Assembly: GCF_900111835.1 (NCBI RefSeq)
Contig: NZ_FOJP01000018.1
Span: 1 to 64,000, forward strand
Length of the DNA: 64,000 nt
Direction: 5' to 3'
DNA from: Metapseudomonas otitidis
GTDB lineage: Bacteria; Pseudomonadota; Gammaproteobacteria; Pseudomonadales; Pseudomonadaceae
Shown here: one piece after another, positions 7,847 through 16,941 of the stretch
Position numbering within the stretch: position 1 is the first letter of the stretch
How the letters are laid out: every line of letters begins with the position of its first letter
Notes under the pieces: model-generated
What the model was told of the DNA's origin: nothing
Databases searched by the model: none
Seen by the model: the letters and a program-made list of their open reading frames with translations, nothing else
Translations under genes and position numbers: made by a program

Positions 7847-10666
7847 ATGAGCCAGACGGCCCACCGCCCGCTGTTCGACGGCGCCGCCGAACACCAGTTG
7901 CGCCAGATCGTCGACAACAGCAGCGCGGTCATCTACGTGAAGGACCTGGAAGGGCGCCTGCGCCTGGTGAACCGGGCGTTCGAGCAGGTGTTCAAGGTCA
8001 CTGCCGAGCAGGTCATCGGGCATGTCGACCATGAGTTCTTCCCGGCCGAGCTGGCCGATGTGCTGCGGGCCAATGACCAGAAGGTGGTGGAACTGGGTCG
8101 CGAGCAGGAGTTCGAGGAGCGCCTGCCGTTCAACGGCGTGGTGCGCACCTACCTGTCGAGCAAGTTCCCGCTGTTCGATGCGGAGGGGCGGGTCACGGCG
8201 GTGTGCGGCATCTCCACCGACATCAGTTCGCGCAAGAGCGTCGAGGAGGTGCTGCGCTACGTGGCCCTGGGGATTTCGGCGGCCACCGGTAACGAGGTGT
8301 TCGAGGCGATCGCCCGCTACATGGTGCGCTCGCTCCGGGCCGACTTCGCCTTCGTCAGCCGCATCAGCGACGAGGGACCGCACAAGCTCACCACCCTGGC
8401 GATGTATTACAACGGCTCGCTGCAGGCCAACTCGACCTACCCCTTGAGCGGTTCACCCTGCGGCGACGTGCAGGGACGGGCCTTTCATTTCGTCGGCACC
8501 GGGTTGCAGGCGCTGTACCCGAATGACGCTGTCTTCCGTGCCTATGGGGTCGACAGCTACGCCGGCTACCCGCTGTTTGCCACCGATGGCCGGCCGCTGG
8601 GGCTGATCGCCGCTGGCCGCCTGGGCCCGATGAAGGAGCGCGAGCGCGCCGAGTCGGTGCTGCGCATCTTCTCGGTACGGGCGGCGGCGGAGATCGAGCG
8701 CCTGGAGGCGGAGGCCAGCTACCGGGCGATCTTCGCCGGCTCCGAGGACGCCATCCTGGTGCTGGATGTGGAGACCGGGGCGCTGGTGGATGCCAACCCG
8801 CGCGCCTGCGCGACGGCCGGCTACAGCTACGAGGAAATGATCGGGCTGGACATCGACGCCTTCAGCGCCGGCTACGAGCCCTACACCGGGCGCCAGGCTG
8901 CGGGCTTCCTGGCCCGCGCGGCGGCGGGCGAGCCGCAGCGGTTCGAGTGGCACCGGCGCAACCGCGACGGCAGCCTGCATTGGGACGATGTGACCCTGAA
9001 GCGGGTGACCCTTTCGGGGGTGGACCGCATCCTGGTGTTCTGCCGCGAGATCACCCAGCGCAAGGAGGCGGAGCAGGCGCTGCGGGCCAGCGAGCTGCAG
9101 CACCGCACCATTACCGACACGGCGCTGGATTGCTTTATCAGCATGGACGGTGCCGGGCGCATCCTGGCCTTCAATCCGGCCGCCGAGCGCTGCTTCGGCA
9201 TCGCCCGGGACCAGGCGCTGGGGCGCGGGTTGCTGAAGCTGATCATCCCCGAGCGGTTCCACGTGATGTACGAACAGGACCTGGAGCGCTACGCGCAGAC
9301 CGGCAATGGCAGCTTCCTCGGCAAGCGCCTGGAAGTGGTGGCGCGCCGTGCCTCCGGCGAGGAGTTCCCGGCGGAACTGGCCCTGACCCATGTGAATGGC
9401 GACGAAGGCCCCCGCTACATCTGCTACCTGCGCGACATCACCGAGCGGCGCCAGGCCGAGGAGGAGAAGACCCGCCTGGAGCAGCAGTTGCGCCAGGCCC
9501 AGCGCATGGAAGCCATCGGGCACCTGACCGGGGGTATTGCCCACGACTTCAACAACCTGCTGACCAGCATGCTGGGCTACACGGTGATGGCGCAGGAGCA
9601 TGCCGAGTCCCTGCGCGACGAGCGCCTGGGCAAGTACCTGACCCGGGTGCAGCGGTCGGCGGAGAAGGCCCGCGACCTGATCCAGCAGATGCTGACCTTC
9701 AGCCGTGGCAGCCGGGGTACGCCCCAGGTGACGGCGCTGGACCGGTTGCTGGGCAGCTTCATCCGCCTGCTGGAGTCCACCCTGCCGGCCACCGTCGAGC
9801 TGGAGACCCACCTGGTGGCCGATCTGCCGCCGGTGCTGGCGGACCCGGTGCAGCTGGAGCAGGTGCTGATGAACCTCTGTATCAACGCCCGGGACGCCAT
9901 GGGCGGTGTCGGGCGCTTGCGCATCGAGCTGCAGCGGCAGCACCTGGGCGATGGCGTGTGCGCGTCCTGCCAGCAGCGGGTGGCGGGGCCCTTCGTCAGC
10001 CTGACGGTGAGCGACAGTGGCCCGGGCATCGACGCGGGCCTGCGTTCGCAGGTGTTCGAGCCGTTCTTCTCCACCAAGGCCAGCGGCCAGGGCAGTGGCA
10101 TGGGTTTGTCCATGGTCCACGGCATCGTCCATGAGTACGGCGGGCACATCCTGCTGGAGGGTGGTGCGGGGCAGGGGGCGGTATTCCGCGTGCTGCTGCC
10201 GGCCCACGAGGACGGGCAGCTTCCGGAGGGGATGGCCTGCTGCCCGGCGGAGCATGTTCCGGTTCGCGCGACCTTGCAGGGGCGGGTGGCGGTGGTGGAC
10301 GACGACCCGCTGGTGGGCGAATTCATGAGTGACCTGCTGGCCACCTGGGGGCTGGAGGTGCAGCTGTTCAGCGACCCGGAGCAGGCCAGCCTGCACCTGG
10401 GGGCCGACCCTTACGCGCGGGACCTGGTGATTCTTGACCAGAGCATGCCGAGGTTGACCGGCATGCAGTTGGCGCGGCGCCTGCTGGCGGCCCGTGCGGA
10501 CCTGCCGATCCTGCTCTACACCGGCTTCAGCGACAGCCTGGTGGAGGAGGACGTGCGCGCCCAGGGCGTGCGGGCGATGCTGACCAAGCCGCTGGACCAG
10601 GCCCGCTTGCATGCGCTGCTGGGCGAACTGCTGGAGGCGAGTAGTTACCGTACTGAAACAAACTGA
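7847..10666 (+). CDS. PAS-GAF-PAS-PAS hybrid sensor histidine kinase with receiver
   Basis: 939 residues from the ATG with GGAGG upstream; an in-frame TTG at 7775 lies within the promoter region and was rejected. Domain order: PAS (about 15-130), GAF-like (about 145-285), PAS (about 290-410), PAS (about 415-540), HisKA with His566 ([11 protein letters not shown]), HATPase (about 670-800) and a C-terminal receiver (about 825-935) with Asp in LVILDQSMP. No transmembrane segment is obvious, so it should sense a cytosolic signal. The GGIAHDFNN box is typical of the FixL/NtrB-like HPK4 group. The preceding OmpR-type regulator is the likely partner, with the attached receiver modulating or relaying phosphate. 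Confidence 0.9.
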   Translation: MSQTAHRPLFDGAAEHQLRQIVDNSSAVIYVKDLEGRLRLVNRAFEQVFKVTAEQVIGHVDHEFFPAELADVLRANDQKVVELGREQEFEERLPFNGVVRTYLSSKFPLFDAEGRVTAVCGISTDISSRKSVEEVLRYVALGISAATGNEVFEAIARYMVRSLRADFAFVSRISDEGPHKLTTLAMYYNGSLQANSTYPLSGSPCGDVQGRAFHFVGTGLQALYPNDAVFRAYGVDSYAGYPLFATDGRPLGLIAAGRLGPMKERERAESVLRIFSVRAAAEIERLEAEASYRAIFAGSEDAILVLDVETGALVDANPRACATAGYSYEEMIGLDIDAFSAGYEPYTGRQAAGFLARAAAGEPQRFEWHRRNRDGSLHWDDVTLKRVTLSGVDRILVFCREITQRKEAEQALRASELQHRTITDTALDCFISMDGAGRILAFNPAAERCFGIARDQALGRGLLKLIIPERFHVMYEQDLERYAQTGNGSFLGKRLEVVARRASGEEFPAELALTHVNGDEGPRYICYLRDITERRQAEEEKTRLEQQLRQAQRMEAIGHLTGGIAHDFNNLLTSMLGYTVMAQEHAESLRDERLGKYLTRVQRSAEKARDLIQQMLTFSRGSRGTPQVTALDRLLGSFIRLLESTLPATVELETHLVADLPPVLADPVQLEQVLMNLCINARDAMGGVGRLRIELQRQHLGDGVCASCQQRVAGPFVSLTVSDSGPGIDAGLRSQVFEPFFSTKASGQGSGMGLSMVHGIVHEYGGHILLEGGAGQGAVFRVLLPAHEDGQLPEGMACCPAEHVPVRATLQGRVAVVDDDPLVGEFMSDLLATWGLEVQLFSDPEQASLHLGADPYARDLVILDQSMPRLTGMQLARRLLAARADLPILLYTGFSDSLVEEDVRAQGVRAMLTKPLDQARLHALLGELLEASSYRTETN

Positions 10667-10743
10667 GCGGCGGCAGCCACAGTACGGATACAGGGGCGGT
10701 GCAGGCTGTAACCATCAGCCACCGGCCATCAAGGACCGCCATC

Positions 10744-11430
10744 ATGGACACCCTCTCCGGACGCATCGCCGCCGTTTCCCTCGGCCTGACCAGCTGGCTG
10801 GTCGCCCTGGCCACCTTCCTCTTCGCCATCGGTTTTCTCGCCGGCCTGCCGCTGGCGCCTTTCCACCTGGAGGGGCCGCTGGCGGTGCCGCCTTGGCACG
10901 CCCTGGCACTGGACGGGCTGCTGCTGGTGGGGCTGGTGGCGGCCGTGCTGCTGGCCGCTGGCCGCAGCCACCGCGCGCGGCTGCTGATGGTGAGCGCGGT
11001 GGCGCTGCTGGTCATGGCGTTCTGGCAGCCCCTGGGGGGTGAGACCTGGCAGTTCGAAAACCCGTCCCTGCGGTTGGTGCTCTCCGCGGCCTTCGGCCTG
11101 GGGGCGGCTTTGCTGGCCTACGCGCTGGTGCTGGCGGATCTGCTGTCCGGATCGGGGCTGGTGGCGGCCTGGCGCCGGTTGCCGGCCGGCTCGGCCCGGG
11201 CGATTCCCGCCCTGGCCCGTGGCCTGCGCGGTGAGGCACGGCTTGCGTCCGGGCTCGGTGTGCTGCTGTGTGCCTGGGGCAGCCCGGCCATGGGGGTTGC
11301 GCACCTGGGGCTGGCGCTGCTGGCGAGCCTGGTGGTGGGGTGGACGATGGTGCGGGGCCGCGCCCGGTCATCCGGGCGGGTGCTGAGGCTGGAGCGTGCG
11401 CCGCGTGACGGGGTGCGCCACGCAGCCTGA
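10744..11430 (+). CDS. Degenerate MddA/NnrU-like integral membrane protein
   Basis: 228 residues with about five or six hydrophobic segments. The layout resembles the MddA (methanethiol S-methyltransferase)/isoprenylcysteine-methyltransferase-like family. It has an N-terminal ATFLFAIGFLAG segment, a middle AFWQPLGGETWQ stretch recalling the family WQP...W signature, and a C-terminal SPAMGVAHLGLALLAS recalling its ATPxMxxGHLLFA segment. The RHPxYxG and ERD/EEKD SAM-site signatures expected around the last segment are missing; the equivalent region reads GLRGEARLASGLGVLL. Methyltransferase activity is therefore unlikely. The ATG at 10744 has AAGGA upstream. Family assignment is from recalled motif patterns. 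Confidence 0.55.
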   Translation: MDTLSGRIAAVSLGLTSWLVALATFLFAIGFLAGLPLAPFHLEGPLAVPPWHALALDGLLLVGLVAAVLLAAGRSHRARLLMVSAVALLVMAFWQPLGGETWQFENPSLRLVLSAAFGLGAALLAYALVLADLLSGSGLVAAWRRLPAGSARAIPALARGLRGEARLASGLGVLLCAWGSPAMGVAHLGLALLASLVVGWTMVRGRARSSGRVLRLERAPRDGVRHAA

Positions 11431-11441
11431 GGCCAGGCGGA

Positions 11442-13064
11442 CTAGACGGTGAAGCGCGCCACCATGGCGTTGAGTTCCAGGGCCAGGCGCGAGAGCTGGT
11501 AGCTGGCGGTGGAGGTTTCGTTGGCGCCGGTGGCGGTCTGGGTGGACAGGTCGCGGATGTTGACCAGGTTGCGGTCCACCTCGCGGGCGACCTGGGCCTG
11601 CTCTTCGGCGGCGCTGGCGATCACCAGGGTGCGCTCGTTGATGTGGCTGACCTGCTCGGCGATCTCCACCAGGGCGGTGCCGGCGGCTTCGGCGATCTCC
11701 AGCATCTGGCGGGCACGCTGGTCGTTCTGGCTCATGGCGCTGACCGCCTCGCCGGTGCCGCTCTGGATGTTGCCGATCATCTGTTCGATTTCACGGGTGG
11801 ATTCCTGGGTGCGGTGGGCGAGGGCGCGTACCTCGTCGGCGACCACGGCGAAGCCGCGCCCCTGCTCGCCGGCGCGGGCGGCCTCGATGGCGGCGTTGAG
11901 GGCCAGCAGGTTGGTCTGCTCGGCGATGGCGCGGATCACGTCGAGCACCTTGCTGATGTTCTGTGCGCGTTCGGCCAGGCCTTCCACCAACTGGCTGGTC
12001 TGGGCAACGTCGTCGCTCATGTGGCGGATCGCCTGGACGGTCTGCTCGACTCGGCTGCGCCCGGCATGGGCCGACTGTTCGGAAGCCCGGGAGGCTTCGG
12101 AAGTGCCGGCGGCGTTGCGGGCCACTTCCTCGACGGCGGCAGTCATCTCGTTCACCGCCGTGGCGGCCATCTGGATTTCGTCGTGCTGCTGGCTGAGGGT
12201 GCGGTTGCTTTCCTCGGTGATGGCGCTCATTTCCTCGGCGGCCGAGGCGAGCTGGGTGGCGGAATGGCTGATCTGCTCGATGGTGCCGCGCAGTTGCTGC
12301 TGCATCTTCTTCAGGGCAGCGAGCAGTTGGGCGGGTTCGTCCCGGCCGGTGGTGTCGATGGGGCCGGTGAGGTCGCCGCCTGCCACCACGTCGGCGGCGC
12401 GCACGGCGATGTGCAGCGGCTGGGTGATGCTACGGGTCAGCAGCCAGGCCAGCAGCACGGTGGCCAGCACGGCCAGGGCCAGCACGCTGAGCACGGCAGT
12501 CTTGGCGCTGGCGTAGTCCTGGTCGGCTTTTACGTTGGCCTGCTCGGCGCCTTCGGTGTTGTAGTCCAGCAGCGCCTGCAAGGTCCTGATGGTGGCGCGG
12601 TAGTTCTCCAGCAGCGAACCCTGGACGAGGCGGTTGGCGCCGGCACTGTCACCACTGCGGGAGAGGCCCAGGAGCTGGGTGGACTCGTCCTGGAAGCGTT
12701 TGTACTGCTGCTGGAAGGCGCGGAACAGTTCGGTGTCCCGGCCGGCATCCATGTCCTTCTCGTAGGCCTGGCTGGTCTTCGCCAGGTTGGCCTCCAGCTC
12801 CTGTAGGCGCTGTTCAAGAGCGTGCTTGGCGGCCGCTTCGGCGAGCACGTGGCCCAGCTGCACCTGGCGTATTTCGGTGACCAGCAGTTCCAGCTTGGCC
12901 AGGTTCCTGAGGCTCGGGATCCAGCTCTGGCTCATTTCGGTGGAGGCGCCGTTGATCACCGCCATGCGGTTCAGCGAGAACAGGCCGGTGAGTATCAGCA
13001 GCAGGGTGATGAGGGCAAAGCTCGAGGCGGCGCGCGGGGCGATGGGGAACTGGCGCAGGAACAT
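11442..13064 (-). CDS. Methyl-accepting chemotaxis protein (4HB type), copy 1
   Basis: 540 residues. TM1 (about 11-30), a periplasmic four-helix-bundle ligand domain (about 31-185), TM2 (about 190-210), HAMP and a long cytoplasmic coiled coil. The hairpin tip signature [19 protein letters not shown]...[12 protein letters not shown] is intact, so coupling to CheW/CheA is expected. No C-terminal CheR-docking pentapeptide is present; the protein ends VARFTV. The ATG at 13064 is preferred over the in-frame GTG at 13070, because GGAG is well spaced for the ATG and too close for the GTG. The neighbouring gene is a close paralogue of almost equal length, suggesting tandem duplication with divergence of the ligand domain. 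Confidence 0.92.
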   Translation of the reverse strand: MFLRQFPIAPRAASSFALITLLLILTGLFSLNRMAVINGASTEMSQSWIPSLRNLAKLELLVTEIRQVQLGHVLAEAAAKHALEQRLQELEANLAKTSQAYEKDMDAGRDTELFRAFQQQYKRFQDESTQLLGLSRSGDSAGANRLVQGSLLENYRATIRTLQALLDYNTEGAEQANVKADQDYASAKTAVLSVLALAVLATVLLAWLLTRSITQPLHIAVRAADVVAGGDLTGPIDTTGRDEPAQLLAALKKMQQQLRGTIEQISHSATQLASAAEEMSAITEESNRTLSQQHDEIQMAATAVNEMTAAVEEVARNAAGTSEASRASEQSAHAGRSRVEQTVQAIRHMSDDVAQTSQLVEGLAERAQNISKVLDVIRAIAEQTNLLALNAAIEAARAGEQGRGFAVVADEVRALAHRTQESTREIEQMIGNIQSGTGEAVSAMSQNDQRARQMLEIAEAAGTALVEIAEQVSHINERTLVIASAAEEQAQVAREVDRNLVNIRDLSTQTATGANETSTASYQLSRLALELNAMVARFTV

Positions 13065-13162
13065 GGGCACTTCTCCGTGGGGGCCAGGCGGGGGACGCGG
13101 AGGAGTATAGGTTTTCTTGTTGGCCTGCGGAGCCCGATCTGTGGGCTTTTCAGGGGAAGCGA

Positions 13163-13184
13163 GGGCCTGCCGCTGGGCAGGCCC
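13163..13184 (-). terminator. Likely terminator of chemoreceptor copy 2
   Basis: A perfect 9-bp stem GGGCCTGCC/GGCAGGCCC with a 4-base loop begins 8 bases after the stop codon of the upstream chemoreceptor gene. It has a pyrimidine-rich but not T-only tail on the minus strand. Confidence 0.55.
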
Positions 13185-13192
13185 GGATGGCG

Positions 13193-14818
13193 TCAGACGG
13201 TGAAACGGGCAACCACGGCGCTGAGGTCGGCGGCCAGGCGGGACAGTTCCTGGCTGGCGCTGGAGGTCTGGTTGGAGCCGGTGGCGGTCTGGGCGGAGAG
13301 GTCGCGGATGTTGACCAGGTTGCGATCCACCTCGCGGGCGACCTGGGCCTGCTCTTCCGCCGCGCTGGCGATCACCAGGGTGCGTTCGTTGATGGCGCTG
13401 ACCTGGGCGGCGATCACGTCCAGGGCCTGGCCGGCGGCTTCGGCGATCTTGAGAATCTCCCGAGCGCGTTCGTCGTTCTGGCTCATGGCGCTGACGGCGT
13501 TGCCGGTGCCGGTCTGGATGCTGGCGATCATCTGTTCGATTTCGCGGGTGGATTCCTGGGTGCGGTGGGCGAGGGCGCGGACTTCGTCGGCGACCACGGC
13601 GAACCCCCGGCCTGCTTCGCCGGCCCGGGCGGCCTCGATGGCGGCGTTGAGGGCCAGCAGGTTGGTCTGCTCGGCGATGGCGCGGATCACGTCGAGCACC
13701 TTGCTGATGCCCTGGGCCTGGTCGGCCAGGCCGCCGACGATGCTGCTGGTCTGGCTGACTTCGCTGCTCATGGCGCGGATGGCCTGGACGGTCTGGGCGA
13801 CCTGGTGGCGGCCACCTTCGGCGGACTCTTCCGAGAGGCGCGAGGCTTCGGAGGTGGAGGCGGCATTGCGTGCGACCTCTTCGACGGCGGCGGTCATCTG
13901 GTTGACGGCGGTGGCGGCCATCTCCGTTTCGTCGTGCTGGCGGTTCATGGCCTGGTTGGTTTCGTCGGTCACCACGCTGAGCTGGTGGGCGGCGGCGGCC
14001 AATTGGCTGGAGGAGTCGGTGATGTGGCGGATGGTCTGGTGCAGGCTGCTGCGCATCTCGGCGAGGGCCTGCATCAGCCGCGCGGGCTCGTCCCGGCCCT
14101 GGGTGTCGATGGTGCCGGTGAGGTCGCCGTTGGCGACGGTGCGAGCGGCTTCCACGGCATTGCGGATCGGCACGACGATGCTGCGGGTGAGCAGCCAGGC
14201 CGTGGCGACGGCGAGCAGCGCGGCGAGTACCAGCACGAGGCTGACGGCGGTGCGGGCGCCTTCATAGGTGCTGGCGCTGGCATCACCGGAGCGGTCGGCT
14301 TCGAGGTTGCTCAGCTTGATCAGCTCGGTGAGGGTGGCGTGTACGCCTTCGTAAGATTCTCGCAGGGGGCCGCGCAGCAGTTCGTAGGCGTCGTCGGCGC
14401 GGTTGCTGCGGGAGAGTTGCAGCAACTGGTCGTGGCCCTGGAGGTAGGCTTCCTTGCGCTGGCGGTATTCGGCGAACAGGCGCTTCTCGTCCGGCAGCAG
14501 GAACAGGGGCTGGTAGATGCGCTCGATCTCGTCCAGCTCCTCGCGGATCTTGGCCATGCGCGCTTCCTGGCGGCTCATCTGCTCGGCCTCGCGGCTGAGG
14601 ATGTGGTTCATCTCGCTGAGGCGGTATTCGGCCATCAGGTAGCCGAGCTGGCTGGAGTACTCGACGCTGGGGAGCCAGATCTTGGATACCTGGTAGGCGG
14701 CTTCGTCCATGGTGGACATCCGCGACAGGCAGAAGAGCCCCAGGCCCACCAGCAACAGGGTGATGACGGCGAAGCCGCAGGCGGCGCGGATGGAAATGCT
14801 CAGGTTGCGCAGGGACAT
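13193..14818 (-). CDS. Methyl-accepting chemotaxis protein (4HB type), copy 2
   Basis: 541 residues from the ATG at 14818, preceded by GGAGGA. An in-frame upstream extension to 14857 lacks a ribosome site. Architecture is the same as the next gene: TM1, four-helix-bundle sensor (about 30-185), TM2, HAMP, signalling hairpin with [19 protein letters not shown] and the same VARFTV ending. The signalling half is almost identical to copy 1, while the periplasmic halves differ strongly, so the two receptors probably detect different ligands. A candidate FliA (sigma-28) promoter lies upstream. I recall a chemoreceptor gene at this place beside fabB in P. aeruginosa. Confidence 0.92.
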   Translation of the reverse strand: MSLRNLSISIRAACGFAVITLLLVGLGLFCLSRMSTMDEAAYQVSKIWLPSVEYSSQLGYLMAEYRLSEMNHILSREAEQMSRQEARMAKIREELDEIERIYQPLFLLPDEKRLFAEYRQRKEAYLQGHDQLLQLSRSNRADDAYELLRGPLRESYEGVHATLTELIKLSNLEADRSGDASASTYEGARTAVSLVLVLAALLAVATAWLLTRSIVVPIRNAVEAARTVANGDLTGTIDTQGRDEPARLMQALAEMRSSLHQTIRHITDSSSQLAAAAHQLSVVTDETNQAMNRQHDETEMAATAVNQMTAAVEEVARNAASTSEASRLSEESAEGGRHQVAQTVQAIRAMSSEVSQTSSIVGGLADQAQGISKVLDVIRAIAEQTNLLALNAAIEAARAGEAGRGFAVVADEVRALAHRTQESTREIEQMIASIQTGTGNAVSAMSQNDERAREILKIAEAAGQALDVIAAQVSAINERTLVIASAAEEQAQVAREVDRNLVNIRDLSAQTATGSNQTSSASQELSRLAADLSAVVARFTV

Positions 14819-14859
14819 GGGAGGCTCCTCCGGGGATGCGCGTGGGCGTACGGGCATAA

Positions 14860-14886
14860 AGAGCGGAGGCGTTGCGCGGGACTTAA
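14860..14886 (-). promoter_or_regulatory. Candidate sigma-28 (FliA) promoter
   Basis: On the minus strand TTAAGTCC, 11 bases, then TCCGCTCT resembles the FliA consensus TAAAGTTT-N11-GCCGATAA with exact spacing but imperfect hexamers. It lies 42 bp before the chemoreceptor start. FliA control is common for Pseudomonas chemoreceptors. Confidence 0.35.
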
Positions 14887-14937
14887 ATGCGGCGGTGGGG
14901 TTTGGGAAAGGTCTGATGCGGTTTTACGTGGGGCATG

Positions 14938-14968
14938 AAAAAGGCCCGTATCCGGGGATACGGGCCTT
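14938..14968 (-). terminator. Rho-independent terminator of fabAB
   Basis: AAGGCCCGTATCC / GGATACGGGCCTT form a 13-bp inverted repeat (14941-14968), followed on the minus strand by TTTTTC. It lies 20 bases after the fabB stop codon. Confidence 0.85.
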
Positions 14969-14988
14969 CAGGTGTCGCCGGGGGCCGG

Positions 14989-16206
14989 TCAGGCCTTGAA
15001 GCGCTGCAGCACCAGGGTGGCGTTGGTGCCGCCGAAGCCGAAGCTGTTGGACATGACGGTGTCCAGCTTGGCGTCTTCGCGAACCTGGCGAAGGATCGGC
15101 ATGTCGGCCACTTCCGGGTCCAGCTCGTCGATGTTGGCCGAGGCAGCGATGAAGTTGCCTTCCATCATCAGCAGGCAGTAGATCGCCTCGTGGACGCCGG
15201 CGGCACCCAGGCTGTGGCCGGACAGGCTCTTGGTGGAGCTGATCACCGGGGCCTTGTCGCCGAAGACTTCGCGTACGCCGCGGATCTCCGCCACGTCGCC
15301 CACCGGGGTGGAGGTGCCGTGGGTGTTGAGGTAGTCGATCGGGGCCTGGACGGTGGACAAGGCCTGCTGCATGCAGCGGACCGCGCCTTCGCCGCTCGGG
15401 GCGACCATGTCGTAGCCGTCGGAGGTGGCGCCGTAGCCGACGATTTCGGCGTAGATCTTGGCGCCGCGCTTGAGGGCGTGCTCCAGTTCCTCGACCACCA
15501 CCATGCCGCCGCCACCGGCGATGACGAAGCCGTCACGCTTGGCGTCGTAGGCGCGGGAGGCCTTTTCGGGGGTGTCGTTGTACTGGGTGGAGAGGGCGCC
15601 CATGGCGTCGAACAGGCAGCTCTGGCTCCAGTGCTCTTCCTCGCCGCCGCCGGCGAAGACCACGTCCTGCTTGCCGAGCTGGATCTGCTCCATGGCCTGG
15701 CCGATGCAGTGCGCGCTGGTGGCGCAGGCGGAGGAGATGGAGAAGTTCACGCCCTTGATCTGGAAGGGGGTGGCCAGGCACGCGGAAACGGTGCTGCCCA
15801 TGGTGCGGGTCACGCGGTATGGGCCGATGCGCTTGACGCCCTTCTCGCGGAGGGTGTCGATGGCTTCCATCTGGTTGACGGTGGAGGCGCCACCGGAACC
15901 GGCGATGAGGCCGGTGCGCGGATTGGAGATCTGCTCGGGCGTCAGGCCGGAGTCCTTGATCGCCTGTTCCATCGCCAGGTAGGCGTAGGCGGCGGCGTCA
16001 CCCATGAAGCGGAAGATCTTGCGATCGATCAGCTCTTCCAGGTTCAGATCGACGGAACCGGAAACGTGGCTGCGCAGGCCCATCTCGGCGTAGGCCGGGT
16101 TGTGGCGGATACCGGCACGGCCGGCACGCAGGTTGGCGGAAACGGTTTCCTTGTCATTGCCCAGGCAGGAAACGATGCCCAGGCCGGTGATCACGACGCG
16201 ACGCAT
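14989..16206 (-). CDS. fabB: 3-oxoacyl-ACP synthase I (KAS I)
   Basis: 405 residues, the normal length for KAS I. The condensing-enzyme triad is visible: Cys161 ([10 protein letters not shown]), His296 ([11 protein letters not shown]) and His331 ([11 protein letters not shown]). It elongates unsaturated and saturated acyl-ACPs in type II fatty acid synthesis and is essential for unsaturated chains. fabA lies 11 bp upstream on the same strand, giving the classical fabAB operon. Expression is expected from the fabA promoter with its palindromic operator. A strong terminator follows. Confidence 0.97.
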   Translation of the reverse strand: MRRVVITGLGIVSCLGNDKETVSANLRAGRAGIRHNPAYAEMGLRSHVSGSVDLNLEELIDRKIFRFMGDAAAYAYLAMEQAIKDSGLTPEQISNPRTGLIAGSGGASTVNQMEAIDTLREKGVKRIGPYRVTRTMGSTVSACLATPFQIKGVNFSISSACATSAHCIGQAMEQIQLGKQDVVFAGGGEEEHWSQSCLFDAMGALSTQYNDTPEKASRAYDAKRDGFVIAGGGGMVVVEELEHALKRGAKIYAEIVGYGATSDGYDMVAPSGEGAVRCMQQALSTVQAPIDYLNTHGTSTPVGDVAEIRGVREVFGDKAPVISSTKSLSGHSLGAAGVHEAIYCLLMMEGNFIAASANIDELDPEVADMPILRQVREDAKLDTVMSNSFGFGGTNATLVLQRFKA

Positions 16207-16217
16207 GCGGATAACCC

Positions 16218-16733
16218 TTAGAAGCTGTCAGTTGAAGTGAAGAGGCCGACGCGGAGGCCTTCCGCGCTGTAGATCTCGCGCCCGTCGACGCTGACGGTGC
16301 CATCGGCGATGCCGAGGATCAGCGAGCGGTTGATGGTGCGCTTGATCTGGATGTTGTAGGTGATCTTCTTGGCGGTCGGCAGGATCTGACCGAAGAATTT
16401 CACCTCGCCCGAGCCCAGTGCACGGCCGCGGCCGGGGTTGCCCTGCCAGCCGAGGTAGAAGCCCACCAGCTGCCACATGGCATCGAGGCCCAGGCAGCCC
16501 GGCATCACCGGGTCGCCCTCGAAGTGGCAGGCGAAGAACCACAGGTCGGGGTTGATATCGAGCTCGGCGACGATTTCGCCCTTGCCGTACTTCCCGCCGG
16601 TTTCGCTGATGTGAACGATCCGGTCGATCATCAGCATGTTGGGGGCGGGCAGTTGCGCATTACCAGGTCCGAACAGCTCACCGCGACTGCAGCGCAGCAG
16701 GTCTTCCCGGGAATAGGCGTTTTGTCTTGTCAT
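16218..16733 (-). CDS. fabA: 3-hydroxydecanoyl-ACP dehydratase/isomerase
   Basis: 171 residues, the exact usual length. Catalytic His70 ([14 protein letters not shown]) and Asp84 (LGLDAMWQ) are present. It dehydrates 3-hydroxydecanoyl-ACP and isomerises the trans-2 to the cis-3 product, the branch point to unsaturated fatty acids. It is the first gene of the fabA-fabB operon. AGGAG lies upstream of the ATG, and a FabR/DesT-like palindrome with a -10-like hexamer lies about 80-130 bp upstream. Confidence 0.98.
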   Translation of the reverse strand: MTRQNAYSREDLLRCSRGELFGPGNAQLPAPNMLMIDRIVHISETGGKYGKGEIVAELDINPDLWFFACHFEGDPVMPGCLGLDAMWQLVGFYLGWQGNPGRGRALGSGEVKFFGQILPTAKKITYNIQIKRTINRSLILGIADGTVSVDGREIYSAEGLRVGLFTSTDSF

Positions 16734-16814
16734 GCGAGCTCCTAAATGGTCCCCGTACTGCAGGGCTTGGCATTTCGTCCACTGCCGTGCGCATAGCGCC
16801 GAATCGGCAGACTA

Positions 16815-16863
16815 GTCATAGACTGTTGCGTTGCAGTGAAAGTCACAGAGTACACTCGTACAC
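16815..16863 (-). promoter_or_regulatory. fabAB promoter with DesT/FabR-like operator
   Basis: GTAC-ACTC-GTAC (16850-16861, flanked by A/C) has the same half-site spacing as the GTACA-N2-TGTAC core of FabR/DesT-type TetR operators, with one mismatch. On the minus strand TATGAC (16815-16820) fits a -10, and the operator lies just upstream of the expected -35. Repression or activation according to the acyl-CoA pool is inferred from DesT/FabR biology. Confidence 0.5.
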
Positions 16864-16941
16864 CTGCATTCCGATCGTCCCGGGTCGCGCGAGGTGGGGT
16901 TCGAGGGCACAGCCTGCCGCACTTTATCACCCGTTGCCCAC

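Noticed and set aside
8453-10612. 719-codon minus-strand frame opposite the hybrid kinase
   Set aside because: No recognisable domain, low-complexity composition, and the opposite strand encodes well-ordered kinase motifs.
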